A DNA stretch of 53,619 nt. Source: an uncultured Oscillospiraceae bacterium (GTDB lineage: Bacteria > Bacillota > Clostridia > Oscillospirales > Ruminococcaceae). The notes under the pieces were generated by a model. That model was not told the DNA's origin and made no database searches. It saw only the letters and a list, made by a program, of their open reading frames with translations. The stretch is from NCBI GenBank assembly GCA_900543295.1, contig UQQY01000003.1, positions 1-53,619 on the forward strand. The letters are read 5' to 3'. A program made the position numbers and the translations under genes. Shown here in pieces: positions 51,231 to 53,619 of this stretch (the stretch's first letter is position 1; each line of letters begins with the position of its first letter).

Positions 51231-51623
51231 TTACTTACTGTATTTGCGGTAGGCGCTGACAACCGCCTGCTGCGGCAGATCCTCGTCGAGCATTCCGGGA
51301 ACCTGTTCCGCCGTGAGATGGTTCCCGCCCTGCTGGCGGATCACCATCAGGCGGATCGCTTCCACAAGCTTGGCCGGTTCGACGCTTCTCGGACAGCGCT
51401 CCACGCACGCAAAGCAGGAAAGGCATTTGTAGATTGATTTCGACTGCATAAGCTTCTCAATTTCGCCTTTTTCCACCATATACACAAACTGATGCGGATG
51501 ATATTCCATCTCGTCATAGGACGGGCAGGTTCCGGAGCATTTGCCGCAGCGCATACATTTAAGCGGATTTACGCCGCTTGTGCGCAGAACCTGTTCCTTT
51601 AACCGATCCCTGTTCTCTGTCAT
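51231..51623 (-). CDS. hdrC: Heterodisulfide reductase subunit C-like
   Basis: A 130-residue protein with two [4Fe-4S] sets, CMRCGKCSGTCPSYDEM and CLSCFACVERCPRSVEP, the standard HdrC layout. It relays electrons between HdrA and HdrB. Four bases separate it from the hdrB stop, and it precedes hdrA by 15 bases. Confidence 0.94.
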   Translation of the reverse strand: MTENRDRLKEQVLRTSGVNPLKCMRCGKCSGTCPSYDEMEYHPHQFVYMVEKGEIEKLMQSKSIYKCLSCFACVERCPRSVEPAKLVEAIRLMVIRQQGGNHLTAEQVPGMLDEDLPQQAVVSAYRKYSK

Positions 51624-51627
51624 GGTC

Positions 51628-52416
51628 TTATTCCTCCTTTACGCCGAGCGCCTCTGCCAGAAGCTCCGTAAAATACATGACCGGAATATCGTGTTCCGTT
51701 CCGTTTTTGCGGAGATTGTAGAGGCAGAGCGGACATGCGGTAACGATAAGCTCCGCACCCTTTCCCTCTGCGCTTTCAAGCACCTTATTGCTCTTTTTCT
51801 GCGCAAGCGGCTTATCCTCCAGGGTGACATAGCCGCCGCAGCATTCGTTGCGGTATGGATAGATAACCGGCTCGCCGCCCAAAGCGCGGATTAAATCCTC
51901 GATAATCGTCGGATTTTCCGGATTGTCCATCTGCATGACGGACGAGGGACGAAGAAGCAGGCAGCCGTAGTACGCTGCAACCTTTTTGCCAGCAAGCGGC
52001 TTTTGCACCGCCGCTTTGATTTTATCGTAACCGACCTTGTCGCGCAGAAGCTCCAAAAAGTGATAGACTTTTGTTTCGCCTGAGTACGGTTCGTCGAATT
52101 TCAAGTAGTTGTTGGCGCGGAATGCAATATCCGCGTCTGTCTGCATGTCATGATTGACCTGCTTGATGACGTTATGACATGCGGAGCACATCGTGCACAG
52201 ATCCTGCCCGCGTTCCTTCGCCGCATTGAGCGCACGGACAGAGGAGAGCTTTGTTGCAATCTCGTCCTTCGCCATTGGATAGACGCCGCCGCAGCACTGC
52301 CAGTCGTCCAGCTCTAAAAGCTCGACGCCCAGCGCTTTTGCAGAGGCGCGCGCATATTTGTCCAGATCCTTCGCTTTGGTTCTCAGCGTACAGCCCGGAT
52401 AATAGCTAAAAGTCAT
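51628..52416 (-). CDS. hdrB: Heterodisulfide reductase subunit B-like
   Basis: A 262-residue protein with both CCG domains that hold non-cubane [4Fe-4S] clusters in HdrB: FSYYPGCTLRTKAKDLDKYAR...DDWQCCGGVYP with MCSACHNV, and YYGCLLLRPSS...YRNECCGGYVTLED with ACPLCLYNL. In HdrABC this is the disulfide-reducing subunit. Its presence means a thiol/disulfide substrate cannot be excluded even though fumarate-reductase genes follow. ATG at 52416 follows AAAGGAATC; the 23-residue longer frame would run back into fumarase and is rejected. Confidence 0.95.
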   Translation of the reverse strand: MTFSYYPGCTLRTKAKDLDKYARASAKALGVELLELDDWQCCGGVYPMAKDEIATKLSSVRALNAAKERGQDLCTMCSACHNVIKQVNHDMQTDADIAFRANNYLKFDEPYSGETKVYHFLELLRDKVGYDKIKAAVQKPLAGKKVAAYYGCLLLRPSSVMQMDNPENPTIIEDLIRALGGEPVIYPYRNECCGGYVTLEDKPLAQKKSNKVLESAEGKGAELIVTACPLCLYNLRKNGTEHDIPVMYFTELLAEALGVKEE

Positions 52417-52450
52417 ATGCCTGATTCCTTTCTGTATAGTTTGACTGCGT

Positions 52451-53617
52451 TTATACCATTTGTTCCGGATGGAAGACCTCATCAAAGCGTTCAGCCGTCA
52501 AAAAGCCGAGCGCAACGCACGCCTCTTTGAGCGAAATGTTTTCTTTAAACGCTTTTTTTGCTGTTTTCGCTGCATTTTCATAGCCGATATACGGATTCAG
52601 CGCCGTAACCAGCATCAAAGAGTTATGCAGATTATGATGCATTTTCTCTCTGTTCGCCGTAATGCCGACCGCACAGTTTTTGTTGAAGGAAACGATCGAC
52701 TCTGCGAGCAGGCGTGCGGACTGTAAAAAATTATATGCGCAAACCGGCATAAAAACGTTTAATTCAAAGTTGCCCTGAGAAGCCGCCATGCCGACCGCAA
52801 CGTCGTTGCCGATAACCTGAACGGCGACCATCGTGACCGCCTCGCACTGGGTCGGATTCACTTTACCCGGCATGATGGAGGAGCCGGGCTCGTTTTCCGG
52901 AATATGAATCTCGCCCAGGCCGTCGCGCGGGCCGGAAGCAAGCCAGCGGACGTCGTTTGCAATCTTCATCATATCGGCAGCAAGCGCTTTTAACGCGCCG
53001 TGCGCAAAAACGATCTCGTCCTTCGAGGTCAGCGCATGGAATTTGTTCTCTGCTGTACGGAATTGCTTTCCCGTAATCTCGGAAACCGCCTCCGCCACCT
53101 TTACGTCAAACCCTTTCGGGGCGTTTAAGCCCGTGCCCACGGCCGTACCGCCGAGCGCAAGCTCCTTAAGCTCCTCGACTGCAATCAGCAGCATTCTTTT
53201 ATCTTTTTCAAGGCTGCTTCTCCAGCCGCTGATCTCCTGGGAAAATTTGATCGGCGTCGCGTCCTGCAAGTGCGTGCGGCCGCTTTTTACAATGCCCTCG
53301 TTCTCCTCTTCCAGACGCTTAAACGTTGCAGTCAGCGTATCAACCGCCGGAATCAGCTTATCCTCAATTGCAATGACTGCGGAGATGTGCATCGCCGTCG
53401 GGAAGGTGTCGTTTGAGGACTGACTCATATTGATGTCGTCGTTTGGATGCAGCAGCTTTTTCCCCGCAATCTCATTGCCGCGGTTTGCGATCACCTCGTT
53501 TGCGTTCATATTCGACTGTGTGCCGCTGCCGGTTTGCCAGACGACAAGCGGAAAATGCTCGTTCAAAGCACCGCTCATTACTTCGTCGCAGGCCTTTGAA
53601 ATTGCATCCAGTTTTTC
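52451..53617 (-). CDS. fumC: Class II fumarase, 5' partial
   Basis: Fumarate hydratase interconverting malate and fumarate without an iron-sulfur cluster. The frame is open to the right edge of the window, with EKLDAISKACDEV preceding the first internal ATG at 53578, so that ATG is not the start and roughly 75-80 residues are missing. Substrate-site motifs are FPLVVWQTGSGTQSNMNANEV, NDDINMSQSSNDTFPTAMH, KSGRTHLQDATPI, the GTAVGTGLNAP segment and the signature GSSIMPGKVNPTQCE. It lies 34 bases before hdrB in the same direction, making it the first visible gene of the redox operon and its natural fumarate supplier. Confidence 0.95.
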   Translation of the reverse strand, partial: EKLDAISKACDEVMSGALNEHFPLVVWQTGSGTQSNMNANEVIANRGNEIAGKKLLHPNDDINMSQSSNDTFPTAMHISAVIAIEDKLIPAVDTLTATFKRLEEENEGIVKSGRTHLQDATPIKFSQEISGWRSSLEKDKRMLLIAVEELKELALGGTAVGTGLNAPKGFDVKVAEAVSEITGKQFRTAENKFHALTSKDEIVFAHGALKALAADMMKIANDVRWLASGPRDGLGEIHIPENEPGSSIMPGKVNPTQCEAVTMVAVQVIGNDVAVGMAASQGNFELNVFMPVCAYNFLQSARLLAESIVSFNKNCAVGITANREKMHHNLHNSLMLVTALNPYIGYENAAKTAKKAFKENISLKEACVALGFLTAERFDEVFHPEQMV

Positions 53618-53619
53618 CT

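Noticed and set aside
53578..53578. ATG at 53578 as the fumarase start
   Set aside because: The frame is open upstream to the window edge with family-like residues, so the gene is truncated by the window.

Overview
The window is almost entirely one bacterial chromosome segment of moderate GC content. It most resembles an anaerobic, probably gut-associated Clostridia member (Oscillospirales or Christensenellales type). Evidence includes the mreBCD-mrdA-minD-mgsA cell-shape block, DUF4321, ZapA and Maf, a Rex regulator, CXXC-rich lipoproteins, a PPi-type phosphofructokinase, and a large soluble Hdr/Flx redox operon. The first ~1.32 kb is different. It is visibly AT-rich with low-GC codon use, encodes the end of a degenerate P-type ATPase, and stops abruptly just before gyrA. 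I read it as either a mis-assembly join or a recent foreign insertion.

Layout. 0-4 kb: foreign-looking ATPase-like fragment, then gyrA. 4-12 kb: a putative cytoplasmic glycosidase-like protein, a FAD oxidoreductase, a divergent Dabb/HAD pair sharing a tandem-palindrome operator, and a DUF2975-HTH-DUF4173 membrane/regulator unit. 12-17.4 kb: a GH38/DUF5054 enzyme, a small decayed gene, and a three-gene operon of exported proteins and lipoproteins. 17.4-23.8 kb: a LacI-led seven-gene operon (two Gfo/Idh/MocA dehydrogenases, three xylose-isomerase-like TIM barrels and a uridine-kinase-like P-loop kinase). It looks like a cytoplasmic oxidative sugar or glycoside pathway with no transporter. 24-27 kb: zinc-ribbon membrane protein, PPi-PFK and a transglutaminase lipoprotein, then a gene-free stretch with a 20-bp tandem repeat and an 18-bp perfect inverted repeat. 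27.4-30.3 kb: a GH9 enzyme without a signal peptide. 30.5-38.2 kb: mreB, mreC, mreD, PBP2, minD (no minC or minE beside it), mgsA, a PHP-domain protein and a free-standing FakA-middle-domain protein. 38.4-42.2 kb: zapA, a frameshifted U32 peptidase, dut, DUF4321 and maf.

42.3-53.6 kb is the most striking part. It is one tightly packed minus-strand run: fumarase, HdrB, HdrC, HdrA, MvhD/FlxD-like, two paralogous FlxB/C-like iron-sulfur proteins, a FlxA-like FAD/NAD(P) reductase, a fumarate-reductase-type iron-sulfur subunit, a fumarate-reductase-type flavoprotein, a small PQ-loop-like membrane protein, Rex, and a thioredoxin-like [2Fe-2S] protein, closed by a terminator. The simplest model is a soluble complex that oxidises NAD(P)H at the Flx module, bifurcates at HdrA and passes the high-potential electrons to fumarate, with low-potential electrons going to ferredoxin. 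Fumarase would supply fumarate from malate and Rex would tie expression to NADH/NAD+. Fumarate taking the place of the usual disulfide acceptor is an inference from gene content and conserved residues; no biochemistry is visible here.

No tRNA, rRNA, CRISPR array, integrase or transposase was recognised.
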